Assembly: GCA_030053945.1 (NCBI GenBank)
Contig: JASGCW010000026.1
Location: 1-47,466, forward strand
Origin: Limnohabitans sp.
GTDB taxonomy: Bacteria > Bacteroidota > Bacteroidia > Flavobacteriales > Flavobacteriaceae
DNA length: 47,466 nt
Direction of reading: 5' to 3'
Of the stretch, positions 1 to 9,100 are shown piece after piece. The notes under the pieces are model-generated. The model saw only the letters and a list, made by a program, of their open reading frames with translations, was not told where the DNA came from and searched no databases. The stretch's first letter is position 1; every line of letters starts with the position of its first letter. The translations under genes were made by a program, and so were the position numbers.

Positions 1-43
1 TTTAGTTATATTTTTGATCGATTAAATTGGTCTATTTAAATTG

Positions 44-973
44 TTATTTCCGTATAAGAAATGAAATGTTTCGCTGCAAACCTTCAAGTTTTGTTCTTTT
101 TACGGCAGAATTTTTAAATACTTTTTTGAATACTTCTTCGGTTATTTCTTGCCAATCTTTTTTTGAGTAGGATACGATTTCTGTGTTTGGATTAAATAAT
201 GGTTCGTTATGAGGTTTAGAAAATCGGTTCCACGGGCATACATCTTGGCATACATCGCAACCAAACATCCAATCATCAAATTTTCCTTTCATTTCTTGGG
301 GAATATTGTCTTTCAGTTCAATGGTAAAATAAGAAATACATTTACTTCCATCTACCACATAAGGTTGTATGATTGCTTGTGTAGGACAAGCATCTATACA
401 TGCGGTGCATGAACCACAATGATCTGTAGTTGGTGTGTCGTATTCTAATTCTAAATCGATAATTAATTCGGCGATAAAATAAAACGAACCAACTTGTTTG
501 GTTATTAGATTCGAGTTTTTTCCTATCCAACCTAACCCTGATTTTGCTGCCCAAGCCTTATCTAGTACTGGTGCAGAATCGACAAAAACTCGTCCGTTTA
601 CTTCGCCTATTTCGGTTTGAATAAATTTTAGCAAGTCCTTTAGCTTATCTTTAATTACAAAGTGGTAATCTTGCCCATAAGCATATTTTGAAATTTTATA
701 CGTATCTGAATTTTGAATTTCCGACGGATAATAATTTAGCAATAATGAAACTACACTTTTTGCACCATCTACTAGTAACCGAGGATCTAATCTTTTATCA
801 AAATGATTTTCCATATAGGCCATTTCACCGTGCATTTCTTTTTTTAGCCAAGATTCGAGTCGTGGTGCTTCTTGCTCAAGAAAAGTAGCTTGAGATATAC
901 CACAAGACAGAAAGCCAAGCTCGATGGCTTTGCTTTTTATAAAGTGAGTATGTGAGAATTTAGAATTCAGAAT
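44..973 (-). CDS. queG: epoxyqueuosine reductase QueG, start codon not recognisable
   Basis: QueG reduces epoxyqueuosine to queuosine in tRNA, using cobalamin and two [4Fe-4S] clusters in the cytoplasm. Two ferredoxin-like motifs are visible: [12 protein letters not shown] and [11 protein letters not shown]. The first in-frame ATG is at 835 (263 aa product), but coding sequence clearly continues upstream: the frame stays open to 973 and reads [17 protein letters not shown] then [17 protein letters not shown], the usual QueG N-terminus. No ATG, GTG or TTG lies between the TAA at 974-976 and 835; only ATT (971-973) or CTG (968-970) could initiate. The interval is given to the last open codon. 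The upstream end runs into a TTTAGAA heptad array (955-996), so the native start appears to have been displaced by repeat DNA or by insertion of the neighbouring four-helix-bundle gene. Identity is secure; translation start and functionality are not. Confidence 0.85.
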   Translation of the reverse strand: MLNSKFSHTHFIKSKAIELGFLSCGISQATFLEQEAPRLESWLKKEMHGEMAYMENHFDKRLDPRLLVDGAKSVVSLLLNYYPSEIQNSDTYKISKYAYGQDYHFVIKDKLKDLLKFIQTEIGEVNGRVFVDSAPVLDKAWAAKSGLGWIGKNSNLITKQVGSFYFIAELIIDLELEYDTPTTDHCGSCTACIDACPTQAIIQPYVVDGSKCISYFTIELKDNIPQEMKGKFDDWMFGCDVCQDVCPWNRFSKPHNEPLFNPNTEIVSYSKKDWQEITEEVFKKVFKNSAVKRTKLEGLQRNISFLIRK

Positions 974-996
974 TTAGAATTTAGAATTTAGAATAA
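955..996. repeat. heptad array AGAATTT x6, left flank of four-helix-bundle gene
   Basis: Six consecutive 7-bp units (AGAATTT, AGAATTC, AGAATTT three times, AGAATAA) end seven bases before the stop codon of the four-helix-bundle gene. They overlap the 5' edge of the open queG frame. The same unit occurs in inverted orientation at 1374-1401 on the other side of that gene, and again at 2664-2698. Confidence 0.8.
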
Positions 997-1002
997 AAAG
1001 TG

Positions 1003-1371
1003 TTATTTTTTATTAATTCTGTTTTTAGTGTTTTTTATAATTGTGACAAATATTGCAATTAATTCATTTGCTTCTTTTTGAAGAAATCTTAAATCTTCTA
1101 TGTTTTTCCAATTCATTTCTTCTATAACTTCTAACCAAAAAAGTGTTTCATCTGTTTCCTCTAAAACGATATTCATTTTTGACAAAAATTCCGCGTCACT
1201 TCTTCCTCTGCATGCAGAACGATAATTCGCTCCAACTGAAGTTCCTGATTTTGAGATTTGATTAATGATCACATTCTTGACTGTGGAATATTCTAAGTTT
1301 TCAGCAAAATTTAAAATTTTAATAGTAAATAATTTTGTTCTATTTTTTAAATCTTTATCTTGATGTAACAT
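1003..1371 (-). CDS. four-helix bundle protein, 23S rRNA intervening-sequence protein (IVP/S23) family
   Basis: A 122-residue, highly helical protein with the family signature SGTSVGANYRSACRGRSD at about residues 47-64, followed by an acidic helix containing LEETDETLFWLE. This family was first seen in intervening sequences of spirochaete 23S rRNA genes and is related to the Avd accessory protein of diversity-generating retroelements; its members bind nucleic acid, but the cellular role is unknown. The length is typical. There is no rRNA or retroelement nearby. The gene lies between ruvB and queG, flanked on both sides by inverted arrays of the same heptamer, and looks inserted into a former ruvB-queG unit. 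No own promoter is evident between 1372 and the ruvB stop. Confidence 0.85.
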   Translation of the reverse strand: MLHQDKDLKNRTKLFTIKILNFAENLEYSTVKNVIINQISKSGTSVGANYRSACRGRSDAEFLSKMNIVLEETDETLFWLEVIEEMNWKNIEDLRFLQKEANELIAIFVTIIKNTKNRINKK

Positions 1372-1373
1372 AC

Positions 1374-1401
1374 TTCTGATTTCTAAATTCTAAATTCTAA
1401 A
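1374..1401. repeat. heptad array TTCTAAA x4, right flank of four-helix-bundle gene
   Basis: Units TTCTGAT and TTCTAAA (three times) fill the space between the start of the four-helix-bundle gene (1371) and the stop codon of ruvB (1402). Relative to the array at 955-996 the unit is inverted, so the pair forms imperfect terminal inverted repeats around the gene. Confidence 0.8.
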
Positions 1402-2424
1402 TTAAAACAGCTCCCCCTGATTAGCTCCTCTTACTCGCCCCAAATGCTTATACGCTTTTTCGGTTACTTCGCGCCCGCGAGGGGTACGAATGATAAAACC
1501 TTCTTGAATTAAAAAGGGTTCATACACTTCTTCTATGGTTTCGCCATTGTCTGAAACCGCAGTAGCAAGTGTTGAAAGTCCTACTGGACCACCTTTAAAT
1601 TTGTCTATTATAGTTGTAAGAATTTTGTTGTCCATTTCGTCTAACCCGTGAGCATCGACATTTAGTGCTTTCAAAGCATATTGGGCAATTTCTACATCAA
1701 TTTTTCCATTACCTTTTATTTGTGCAAAATCTCGTACTCTACGCAAAAGCGCGTTTGCTATACGTGGCGTACCTCTACTTCTTCCCGCTATTTCTATTGC
1801 TGCTTCCATTGTAATAGGCATCTTTAGAATTGCTGAACTACGTTGAACGATATTTGTTAAAAGTTCTGTATTATAATATTGCAGTCGTGATTGAATCCCA
1901 AAACGAGCTCGCATAGGTGAAGTAAGCAAACCTGATCGCGTAGTTGCCCCTACAAGTGTAAACGGATTTAGTCCTATTTGGACACTTCTCGCATTAGGGC
2001 CTGACTCAATCATAATATCGATTTTATAGTCCTCCATTGCAGAATATAAATATTCTTCTACAACTGGACTCAATCGATGAATTTCATCAATAAATAATAT
2101 ATCTCGATCGTCTAAATTTGTTAGCAATCCCGCTAAATCACCTGGTTTGTCTAAAACTGGTCCTGAGGTTATTTTTATTCCAACACCTAACTCGTTAGCC
2201 AAAATATTTGCCAATGTTGTTTTTCCTAAACCTGGAGGGCCGTGAAATAAAGTATGATCAAGCGCTTCTCCTCGAAGATTAGCTGCTTTTACAAATATTT
2301 TCAAATTTTCCAACACTTGCTCCTGTCCCGTAAAATCTTCAAAACTTAACGGACGTAAAGCACGCTCGATGTCCATCTCCTGAGGAGTGAAACGTTCTTT
2401 GTTAGGATCTAAATTTTCATTCAT
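1402..2424 (-). CDS. ruvB: Holliday junction branch migration ATPase RuvB
   Basis: RuvB is the hexameric AAA+ motor that drives branch migration of Holliday junctions with RuvA, ahead of RuvC resolution. The 340-residue protein has Walker [10 protein letters not shown] (about residues 63-71), Walker [11 protein letters not shown], the sensor region LVGATTRSG, and the C-terminal winged-helix segment [17 protein letters not shown]. Length and start are normal ([16 protein letters not shown]). ruvA is about 34 kb away, so the partners are not co-transcribed. A TATCTTTG box lies at 2429-2436 just before the ATG, suggesting a very short leader. queG, a common neighbour of ruvB in this group, follows after the inserted four-helix-bundle gene. 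Confidence 0.97.
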   Translation of the reverse strand: MNENLDPNKERFTPQEMDIERALRPLSFEDFTGQEQVLENLKIFVKAANLRGEALDHTLFHGPPGLGKTTLANILANELGVGIKITSGPVLDKPGDLAGLLTNLDDRDILFIDEIHRLSPVVEEYLYSAMEDYKIDIMIESGPNARSVQIGLNPFTLVGATTRSGLLTSPMRARFGIQSRLQYYNTELLTNIVQRSSAILKMPITMEAAIEIAGRSRGTPRIANALLRRVRDFAQIKGNGKIDVEIAQYALKALNVDAHGLDEMDNKILTTIIDKFKGGPVGLSTLATAVSDNGETIEEVYEPFLIQEGFIIRTPRGREVTEKAYKHLGRVRGANQGELF

Positions 2425-2428
2425 ATAG

Positions 2429-2436
2429 CAAAGATA
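2429..2436 (-). promoter_or_regulatory. candidate -7 box of ruvB
   Basis: On the minus strand this reads TATCTTTG, a perfect match to the Bacteroidota -7 consensus TAnnTTTG. It ends only four bases before the ruvB ATG, so the transcript would be leaderless or nearly so. No TTG element is seen at the expected -33 distance; that position is occupied by the TTCAGTG repeats. Confidence 0.35.
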
Positions 2437-2444
2437 GAAATTTT

Positions 2445-2544
2445 AGTGTTCAGTGTTCAGTTTGTCAGTGTTCAGTATTCAGTGTTCAGTTGTCAGTGTT
2501 CAGTCTTGAAGCTTCGGGATCAGTGTTCAGGATTCAGTGTTCAG
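2445..2544. repeat. TTCAGTG-type heptad array with embedded hairpin word
   Basis: An irregular tandem array of 7-bp units (TTCAGTG, TTCAGTT, TTCAGTA) fills the region upstream of ruvB. The word GAAGCTTCGGGAT at 2508-2520, a half-degraded form of the TCCCGA...TCGGGA palindrome seen elsewhere in the window, interrupts it. No ORF is supported between 2425 and 2754. The rest of this gap holds a second degraded hairpin word (about 2645-2657) and the heptads at 2664-2698. Confidence 0.75.
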
Positions 2545-2663
2545 TTTTTTAAATGAGAACGCCTTGTTTTTAGTATATTTATTAACTTCCGATTTTGTGA
2601 TTTCATTATCCATCTTTTAGTCTAAAGTTTTCAGCAATCAGTTCAGAAGCTTCGGAATCAAAT

Positions 2664-2698
2664 TTCTAAATTCTGATTTCTGATTTCTAAATTCTAAA
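2664..2698. repeat. TTCTAAA/TTCTGAT heptad array
   Basis: Five consecutive heptamers (TTCTAAA, TTCTGAT, TTCTGAT, TTCTAAA, TTCTAAA) lie upstream of the amino-acid permease. They belong to the same family as the arrays flanking the four-helix-bundle gene. Confidence 0.75.
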
Positions 2699-2754
2699 TT
2701 GCAACACCTAGTTTTTGTTTCCAAAATAGTATATTAGCATTTCAATTAGAAAAA

Positions 2755-4164
2755 ATGGAAAACGAAAAGCAAAATTTTAAACGTGAATTAGGATTATTAG
2801 ACGGTGTACTTTTAGTAGTCGGGTCAATGATAGGATCTGGAATCTTTATTGTAAGTGCAGATATCACAAGAAATATTGGCAGTGCTGGATGGCTGGTTCT
2901 TATATGGGTTATTTCTGCATTGATTACAATGACAGCGGCAATAAGTTATGGCGAATTAAGCGCTATGTTTCCACAAGCTGGCGGTCAATATGTATATCTT
3001 AAAGAGGCTTATAATAAATTGATTGCTTTTCTTTATGGATGGAGCTTTTTTGCTGTTATCCAAACAGGAACAATTGCAGCTGTAGGAGTTGCCTTTTCAA
3101 AATTTGCAGCTTATCTAATTCCTGCTTTTAGTGAAAATAATTTTATTATTGACACGCCTTCTTTTAAGCTAAGTGTGGCTCAAATTGTTTCGATTGTTAC
3201 GATTGTTTTTTTAACTTATATTAATAGTAGAGGTGTAAAGAATGGAAAAATTATTCAAAAAGTTTTCACTGTCACAAAAATTGCATCGCTGTTTGGATTG
3301 ATTATTTTCGGATTAATCTTAGCGGCAAAAAGTGACATTTGGGATGCTAATTGGACTAATGCTTGGACCGCACAATCTTTTAATAAAGACACTAACACTT
3401 GGAGCCAAATAGGTGGTTTTGGCTTGCTTTCTGCAATTGCAGCTTCTATGGTTGGTTCATTGTTTTCAAGTGATGCTTGGAATGGAGTAACTTTTATTTC
3501 GGGCGAAATTAAAAATCCAGAACGCAATGTTGGTTTGAGTTTGTTTTTAGGAACTTTGATTGTAAGTGTTATTTATGTTTTAGCTAATGTAATGTATCTA
3601 GCTGTAATGCCATTGCAAGAAATTGCTTTTGCTCCCTCAGATAGAGTAGCCGTTGTAGCCTCTGAACATATTTTTGGTGCAACGGGAACTGTAATTATTG
3701 CTGTAATGATTATGATTTCGACTTTTGGCTGTAATAACGGATTGATTATGGCAGGATCTAGAGTGTATTATACTATGGCAAAAGACGGATTATTCTTTAA
3801 AAAAGCAGCCAATCTTAATCAAGCTTCAGTGCCTGGATGGGGATTATGGATACAATGTTTCTGGGCATCTGCACTTTGTTTAACCGGTAAATATGGTGAT
3901 TTATTGGATTTTGTAATGATTATTGTAATCATTTTTTATATTCTAACGATTTACGGTATTTTTATTCTTCGCAAAAAAATGCCTAATGCAGAACGTCCTT
4001 ACAAAGCATTTGGCTATCCAATTTTACCAGCTTTGTACATACTTGTATCTATTGCTATTTGTTTGATGTTGCTAATAGACAGAACAAGTACATGTGGATG
4101 GGGTGTATTAATTATGTTAGCAGGGATTCCAGTGTATTATTTAACAAAAGGAAAAGAGAGCTAA
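2755..4164 (+). CDS. APC-family amino acid permease
   Basis: An inner-membrane amino-acid transporter or exchanger of the APC superfamily. The 469-residue protein has about 12 hydrophobic helices and the family's glycine-rich first helix GSMIGSGIFIVSADI (about residues 22-36), which forms the substrate backbone-binding site. This is followed by SYGELSAMFPQAGGQYVYLKEAY, a signature of the LAT/SteT branch. A late motif, RKKMPNAERPYKAFGYP, joins the last helix pairs, as in that branch. The substrate cannot be told from sequence. The start (MENEKQNFKRELGLLDG) is normal. Its stop codon overlaps that of the convergent transpeptidase-like gene (CTAA), leaving no room for an intervening terminator. 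Confidence 0.9.
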   Translation: MENEKQNFKRELGLLDGVLLVVGSMIGSGIFIVSADITRNIGSAGWLVLIWVISALITMTAAISYGELSAMFPQAGGQYVYLKEAYNKLIAFLYGWSFFAVIQTGTIAAVGVAFSKFAAYLIPAFSENNFIIDTPSFKLSVAQIVSIVTIVFLTYINSRGVKNGKIIQKVFTVTKIASLFGLIIFGLILAAKSDIWDANWTNAWTAQSFNKDTNTWSQIGGFGLLSAIAASMVGSLFSSDAWNGVTFISGEIKNPERNVGLSLFLGTLIVSVIYVLANVMYLAVMPLQEIAFAPSDRVAVVASEHIFGATGTVIIAVMIMISTFGCNNGLIMAGSRVYYTMAKDGLFFKKAANLNQASVPGWGLWIQCFWASALCLTGKYGDLLDFVMIIVIIFYILTIYGIFILRKKMPNAERPYKAFGYPILPALYILVSIAICLMLLIDRTSTCGWGVLIMLAGIPVYYLTKGKES

Positions 4165-4751
4165 TTTTTGATTATCCAAAGCAATGTTGGCTTTTTGGAA
4201 ATTTTTAATTTAGCATCTAACTCAGTCATTGCTTCATTAGAAAGAGCGGGACATCCCCAACCCTCTGGTATTCCAGCTGGGTAAATTTCTTCATTTGAAA
4301 TGGCATTCCAAGAATGTAAAACGAAGGCTCTTTGCTGGGCGTTAGAGTTGGTTTTATCTTTACCAATAAGAGTATAATTAACTTTAATTCCCCACTGACT
4401 TACACCTCTATTTTTGATGATGTATTTTCCAATGGAAGAGCAATGAGAATCAAACGCATTACTTATTTTTGGATTTTCTTTTGAATCATCTTCACCCCAA
4501 GGATTATCACCACAGCCGTGACTTACCGTATAAGAATTGATTGTTTTTTTCTTTTCAAAATCGTACACATAAAAACGTTTTTTACCCGAATGTACCCCTA
4601 AATCAATTAAGATAAAGTAGCTAGTGTTAAGCTTGTTTTTTTGACAATATAATTTTGCTTCTTCATAATAAGAAGAATAATTAGATTTTATATTTGAGGA
4701 TTCGGGTTTGAAACCGAAAAATAAAAACAAAAAAGACAAAAGATAATGCAC
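4161..4751 (-). CDS. secreted murein L,D-transpeptidase catalytic-domain protein (YkuD-like)
   Basis: A 196-residue exported protein: residues 2-14 form a short hydrophobic signal (HYLLSFLFLFFGF). It then shows the arrangement of the YkuD_2 type of L,D-transpeptidase-fold domain: VSHGCGDNPWGE, SSIGKYIIKNRG, a segment with AQQRAFVLHSWNA, and the terminal PEGWGCPALSNEAM. The Cys of WGCPA would be the nucleophile and the His of VLHSW its partner, as in the family's HxxxxSxGC pattern. The likely role is cell-wall cross-linking or remodelling. The start is GTG at 4749-4751, overlapping the HMG-CoA reductase stop by one base (TAGTG), so the two genes are translationally coupled. Product class is well supported; substrate is inferred. 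Confidence 0.8.
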   Translation of the reverse strand: MHYLLSFLFLFFGFKPESSNIKSNYSSYYEEAKLYCQKNKLNTSYFILIDLGVHSGKKRFYVYDFEKKKTINSYTVSHGCGDNPWGEDDSKENPKISNAFDSHCSSIGKYIIKNRGVSQWGIKVNYTLIGKDKTNSNAQQRAFVLHSWNAISNEEIYPAGIPEGWGCPALSNEAMTELDAKLKISKKPTLLWIIKN

Positions 4752-6070
4752 TATACCAATCTTATTTTTTCTAAATACTCAACTACCGCACTATGTGAAA
4801 CGGTATTTTTTTCAAAATATTTTACAACTTCTTTACGTTCTTCCTCGGTGGCATTAAATTGATTCAAGATATTCATCAAGTGCATTTTCATATGACCTTG
4901 TTGTATTCCCGTTGTAGTTAGGCTTCGTAAAGCAGCAAAATTTTGTGCTAATCCTGCCACAGCTACAATTTGCATTAATTCTTGAGCAGATGGTTTTCCA
5001 AGCATTTCTAACGCTATTTTTACTAACGGATGTAAACTAGTTAATCCTCCTACTGTTCCAAGTGCTAGAGGTATTTCCATCCAAAAAGTAAAAACTCCGT
5101 CTTCAATTTTTGCGTGTGATAAGCTAGAATATTTTCCATTACGTGAAGCATAGGCGTGGACAACTGCCTCTACCGCTCTGAAATCATTTCCTGTTGCAAT
5201 TACCACAGCGTCAATCCCGTTCATAATTCCCTTATTGTGTGTTACCGCACGATAAGGTTCGATTTCGGCAATGCGAACCGCTTGTACAAATTTTTCAGCA
5301 AACTCTTGTGGATTTTCAATATGTTTTTCAGCTAATTCAGCTATTTTACAAGATACTTCAGCACGAACCAAACAATTAGGTACATAGTTTGATAAAATAC
5401 TCATTACAACCGTAATCTCTTTTTCTTCAGAAGTAAAACCTTCATATTCCTGTGCTTCTTCTTTTAACGTTTTAGCAAATTGCTCCAAACAAGAATTGAT
5501 AAAGTTAGCTCCCATCGAATCCTTTGTTTCGAAAGTTGCGTGTAACTGGTAGTAATTTTCTAAATTGGTAGTTTTATCACGAAGCTCAATATCTAAAATT
5601 CCACCACCTCGCTTTTGCATATTCTTGGTAATGCTTTCCGTTTCGGTAAAGAATTTTGGTTTAATTGTATTAAAGAATGTTTCTAATTTTTGTTTGTCTC
5701 CTTTATATATAAAGTGAACTTGACCAATTTTTTCGGTATTGATGATAGTCGTTTTAAAACCGCCACGAGTTCCCCAAAACTTAGCCGACTTGCTCGCAGC
5801 AGCTACGACACTACTTTCCTCGACAGCAAATGGGATGGTGTAATTTTTGCCATTAATTGTAAAATTAGGAGCTACACCTAAAGGAAGATAAAAATTAGTT
5901 ATTGTGTTTTCTATAAATTCGTCGTGAAGCTTTTGTAAGCTACTGTTTTCATTCCAATATTGTTGGATGATTTTTTTTGCTTCAATTGGATTTGAAAAAT
6001 GAGTTTCTGCTATCCAATTTATTTTTTCTTCTTTCGATAATTTTGAAAATCCGCTAACTGCTTTGGTCAT
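4751..6070 (-). CDS. mvaA: hydroxymethylglutaryl-CoA reductase, class II (degradative type)
   Basis: Interconverts HMG-CoA and mevalonate. The 439-residue protein has the class II layout: ENTITNFYLPLGVAPNF (about 54-70), then FAVEESSVVAAASKSAKFW with the catalytic Glu at about residue 84, THNKGIMNGIDAVV with the catalytic Lys, GNDFRAVEA with the catalytic Asp, and GHMKMH carrying the C-terminal His. It lacks the membrane anchor of eukaryotic class I enzymes. Class II enzymes were named for mevalonate degradation in Pseudomonas, but in Flavobacteriia they are thought to feed the mevalonate route to isoprenoids and menaquinone. It overlaps the following transpeptidase gene by one base. A TATCTTTG box is 17 bases upstream of the ATG. 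Confidence 0.94.
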   Translation of the reverse strand: MTKAVSGFSKLSKEEKINWIAETHFSNPIEAKKIIQQYWNENSSLQKLHDEFIENTITNFYLPLGVAPNFTINGKNYTIPFAVEESSVVAAASKSAKFWGTRGGFKTTIINTEKIGQVHFIYKGDKQKLETFFNTIKPKFFTETESITKNMQKRGGGILDIELRDKTTNLENYYQLHATFETKDSMGANFINSCLEQFAKTLKEEAQEYEGFTSEEKEITVVMSILSNYVPNCLVRAEVSCKIAELAEKHIENPQEFAEKFVQAVRIAEIEPYRAVTHNKGIMNGIDAVVIATGNDFRAVEAVVHAYASRNGKYSSLSHAKIEDGVFTFWMEIPLALGTVGGLTSLHPLVKIALEMLGKPSAQELMQIVAVAGLAQNFAALRSLTTTGIQQGHMKMHLMNILNQFNATEEERKEVVKYFEKNTVSHSAVVEYLEKIRLV

Positions 6071-6087
6071 TGTACTAAACTTTGGTG

Positions 6088-6095
6088 CAAAGATA
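6088..6095 (-). promoter_or_regulatory. candidate -7 box of the HMG-CoA reductase gene
   Basis: The minus strand reads TATCTTTG, a perfect TAnnTTTG match, 17 bases before the ATG at 6070. No clear TTG -33 element was found. It would drive the reductase and the coupled transpeptidase gene. Confidence 0.45.
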
Positions 6096-6113
6096 TTGAA
6101 GAGATTTTTAAAA

Positions 6114-9100
6114 TTAACTTTTTATAGCATTAATCCATTTTAAAAGTGTTTCTTCAAAATTTTCTCTATTAATAGGTTTTGTTATGTAATCATTCATTCC
6201 GATATTTAAACAAACTTGATACTCATCACTAATAGCTCCAGCTGTGAGTGCTATAATAATAGATTCGGTGTCATTTTTACGAATTTCTTTTGTGGCTTCG
6301 TAGCCATTTAAGACAGGCATTTGTAAATCCATCAAGATAATATCAGGCTTCTCATTTAGACTTGAATGAATATCTATTGCCTCTTGTCCATTTTTAGCCT
6401 CAAAAACAGTTGCATTAGGTATTATTTTATTCACGTAAGTTTTTGTTAGAAGCATATTAATTTTATTGTCTTCAACTATCATAATTTTTATAGTTTCATT
6501 CGTTTTATGAACCTCTTTTTTCTCAATTATAAAATCAAAAGGAGAATTCGGATTGTTTATTGTTTCTAATGCTTTATGAAGAATATCGATTCTTATAGGT
6601 TTCATTATTGAGAAAGCATTTACTTTTTCGATGAAATTTAAGTCGTCTGAAGTAGAATTCAAAAGGATTATTAAAGGTATATTTAGTGTTGCTAATTTTT
6701 CTATTTCAGATTTTGAGTCAGATTTTGATTCAAAAAGCAAACAGTCAAATTGCTTTAGATCTTCTAATTGATATGTATCCAAAGCAATAGAATTAATTTT
6801 GTAAAAATCGAGCATTCTCTTTGTAATTAAAATACTCTCTTTTTGAAACCCCATTAAAGCAACTTTTTTAATCTTGTTATTAGGAATTTTTTTAAGATTT
6901 TCACATTGTTTAGCTTCCACCTCAAGATCAAAATAAAAAACAGAACCTTCTTTGATATTATCTTTCACGTGTAATTCGCTACCCATTAACTGTAGTAAGT
7001 TATTAGTGATAGGTATTCCTAATCCTGTTCCTCCATATTTCCGTGTAGTTGAATTGTCTTCTTGTGAAAAAGCTTCAAAAATTTTCTTTTTACTTTCTGT
7101 TTTGATGCCTATTCCTGTATCCTTAATCCTAAAGGTGAAAATCGTTTTATTTTTTTTGGCTGATTTTGAAGTTAAGATTTCTAATTCTATCGAACCTTTT
7201 TGAGTGAATTTTACTGCATTACTCATAAGGTTTACCAATATTTGTTTTAGCCTAATTTTATCGGTTTTGAGTAAGCAAGGTGCTTTTTCATCTATATTTA
7301 CAAGCAATTTTAATCCCTTAGAATATGCTGAATATTTTATCATATCTGTTACCTGACTTATAATATCATGTAGGTTTACTTCAGTATATTCTAATTCTAA
7401 TTTTCCAGCTTCAATTTTTGATAAATCCAATATGTCGTTTACTATTTCTAAAAGTGCATCGGCAGATTGACTTACTGTAGTTAAATATTGTTCTTGAATC
7501 GTATTTATTTCAGTTTTGAGCAACAAATTACTAAATCCAATAATTCCGTTAAGAGGTGTTCTAATTTCGTGGCTCATATTTGCTAAAAACTGCGTTTTAG
7601 CTAAGTTTGCAGCTTCTGCAGCTTCTTTTTGCTGTATAGCTTCCTCTGCTTTTTTTCGCTCTGTAATATCAATTATAACTCCTTCTATGTAAGCAATTTC
7701 ATTGTTAATTATAATAGCTTCTCCATATTCTTCAACCCAAACAAATTGTCCATTTTTTTTACGTAATCGAGTAGTAATTTGAAACGGTTTCCTGTCTTGG
7801 ATCGAATTTTCTATGTATTTCTCCACTCCTTCTTTTTCATCTGGGTGATATAAGTCTACTAAAGAAATTTTATTTTTCATAAAACTCTCTTTGGAGTATC
7901 CCGTTAATTCTTCTACACCATCATTGAAATATACGCTTGTTCTTTCTGGAGAATATTTAACCAAGTAAACAGTAGCAGGAATGTTGTTAGCAAGAAGTTT
8001 GAATTTTTCTTCACTTTCTTTTATAGCTTTTTGATTTTCTATTCTTTCAATTGTTGAAGCAATGTTGTTTGAAAAAGTTTTAAGTAATTGCATTTCGTCA
8101 CTGCTCCATATTCTTTCACTTGTGCAATCATCAAAACCTATGTATCCATAGAAATTTTTCTTAATAAAAATAGGGAAGATTAGTATAGATAATATTTTTT
8201 GTTCTAGTAATATTTTTTTGAATGCTCCTTCAGGTATGTCTTTAGTTAATGCTTTAAAAGGTTTTTTTTGAAGAATTATCTTGAATAAATCAGGAAAATC
8301 TGATTGTTTGAAATTTTGAAGTTTCGGATTATTAATTTCGTTTAAACTTTCGTTCTTTGTCCATTCATAAACCTGATTAATTAATTGTGTTTTTAAATTA
8401 TTTTCAAAATAATACACTCTATCTACGTTTGTTGCTTGACCTATTTGTTTTATTGTATCGCTGAAGATAGAACCAAAATCATCATTTTTTAATAAATTTT
8501 CGGTTGTTTTAGTGAGTGAAGTTAAAATTTCTGTTTTGTATAAAATCTCTTCTTCAACCTCCTTGCGTTTGAAGGTTTCAAATGCCAAAGCTATTAAGTC
8601 AGAAAATATTCTAGCAAAATTAATTTCGTCTTCAGACCAATCGCGATAGTCATTTATCGATTCACAAGATGAAATAGCTATTAACTTACCTGAAACTATA
8701 ATAGGAAAATCTAAAACTGACTTAGCGTGATAGATATCATTATTTTTATTAAATTCTGAAGTTATAGGGTCTGTTTTTGTATTTGAAACAATTATAGATT
8801 GTTTTTCTTCAAGGATTTTGAAATACTTAGTGTAATTTTCTTTGGTTAAAATTTTTCCTGCTGTGTGAGAATTTTTTGCTAATTCAAATTGATTGAATAA
8901 TTCAATTCTAGATTCAAAATTGCTCCATAAACTATAACGTTCAACATCGATGGTTTTAGTAGCTTTTTCCATCATAAGCTGAACTAACTCTTTTAGGTTT
9001 GAAAAATTTGAAAAATTCAGAGCAGATATCTCATTTATTGTTCTAGTAAATAATATCTTTTTTTCCTGACGCTCAAATTCAATTTTTTCTTGTTCTCGCG

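Noticed and set aside
1003..1371. Four-helix-bundle gene as part of a diversity-generating retroelement
   Set aside because: No reverse transcriptase, template repeat or variable-repeat target gene is present nearby; only the distant family relation to Avd supports it.
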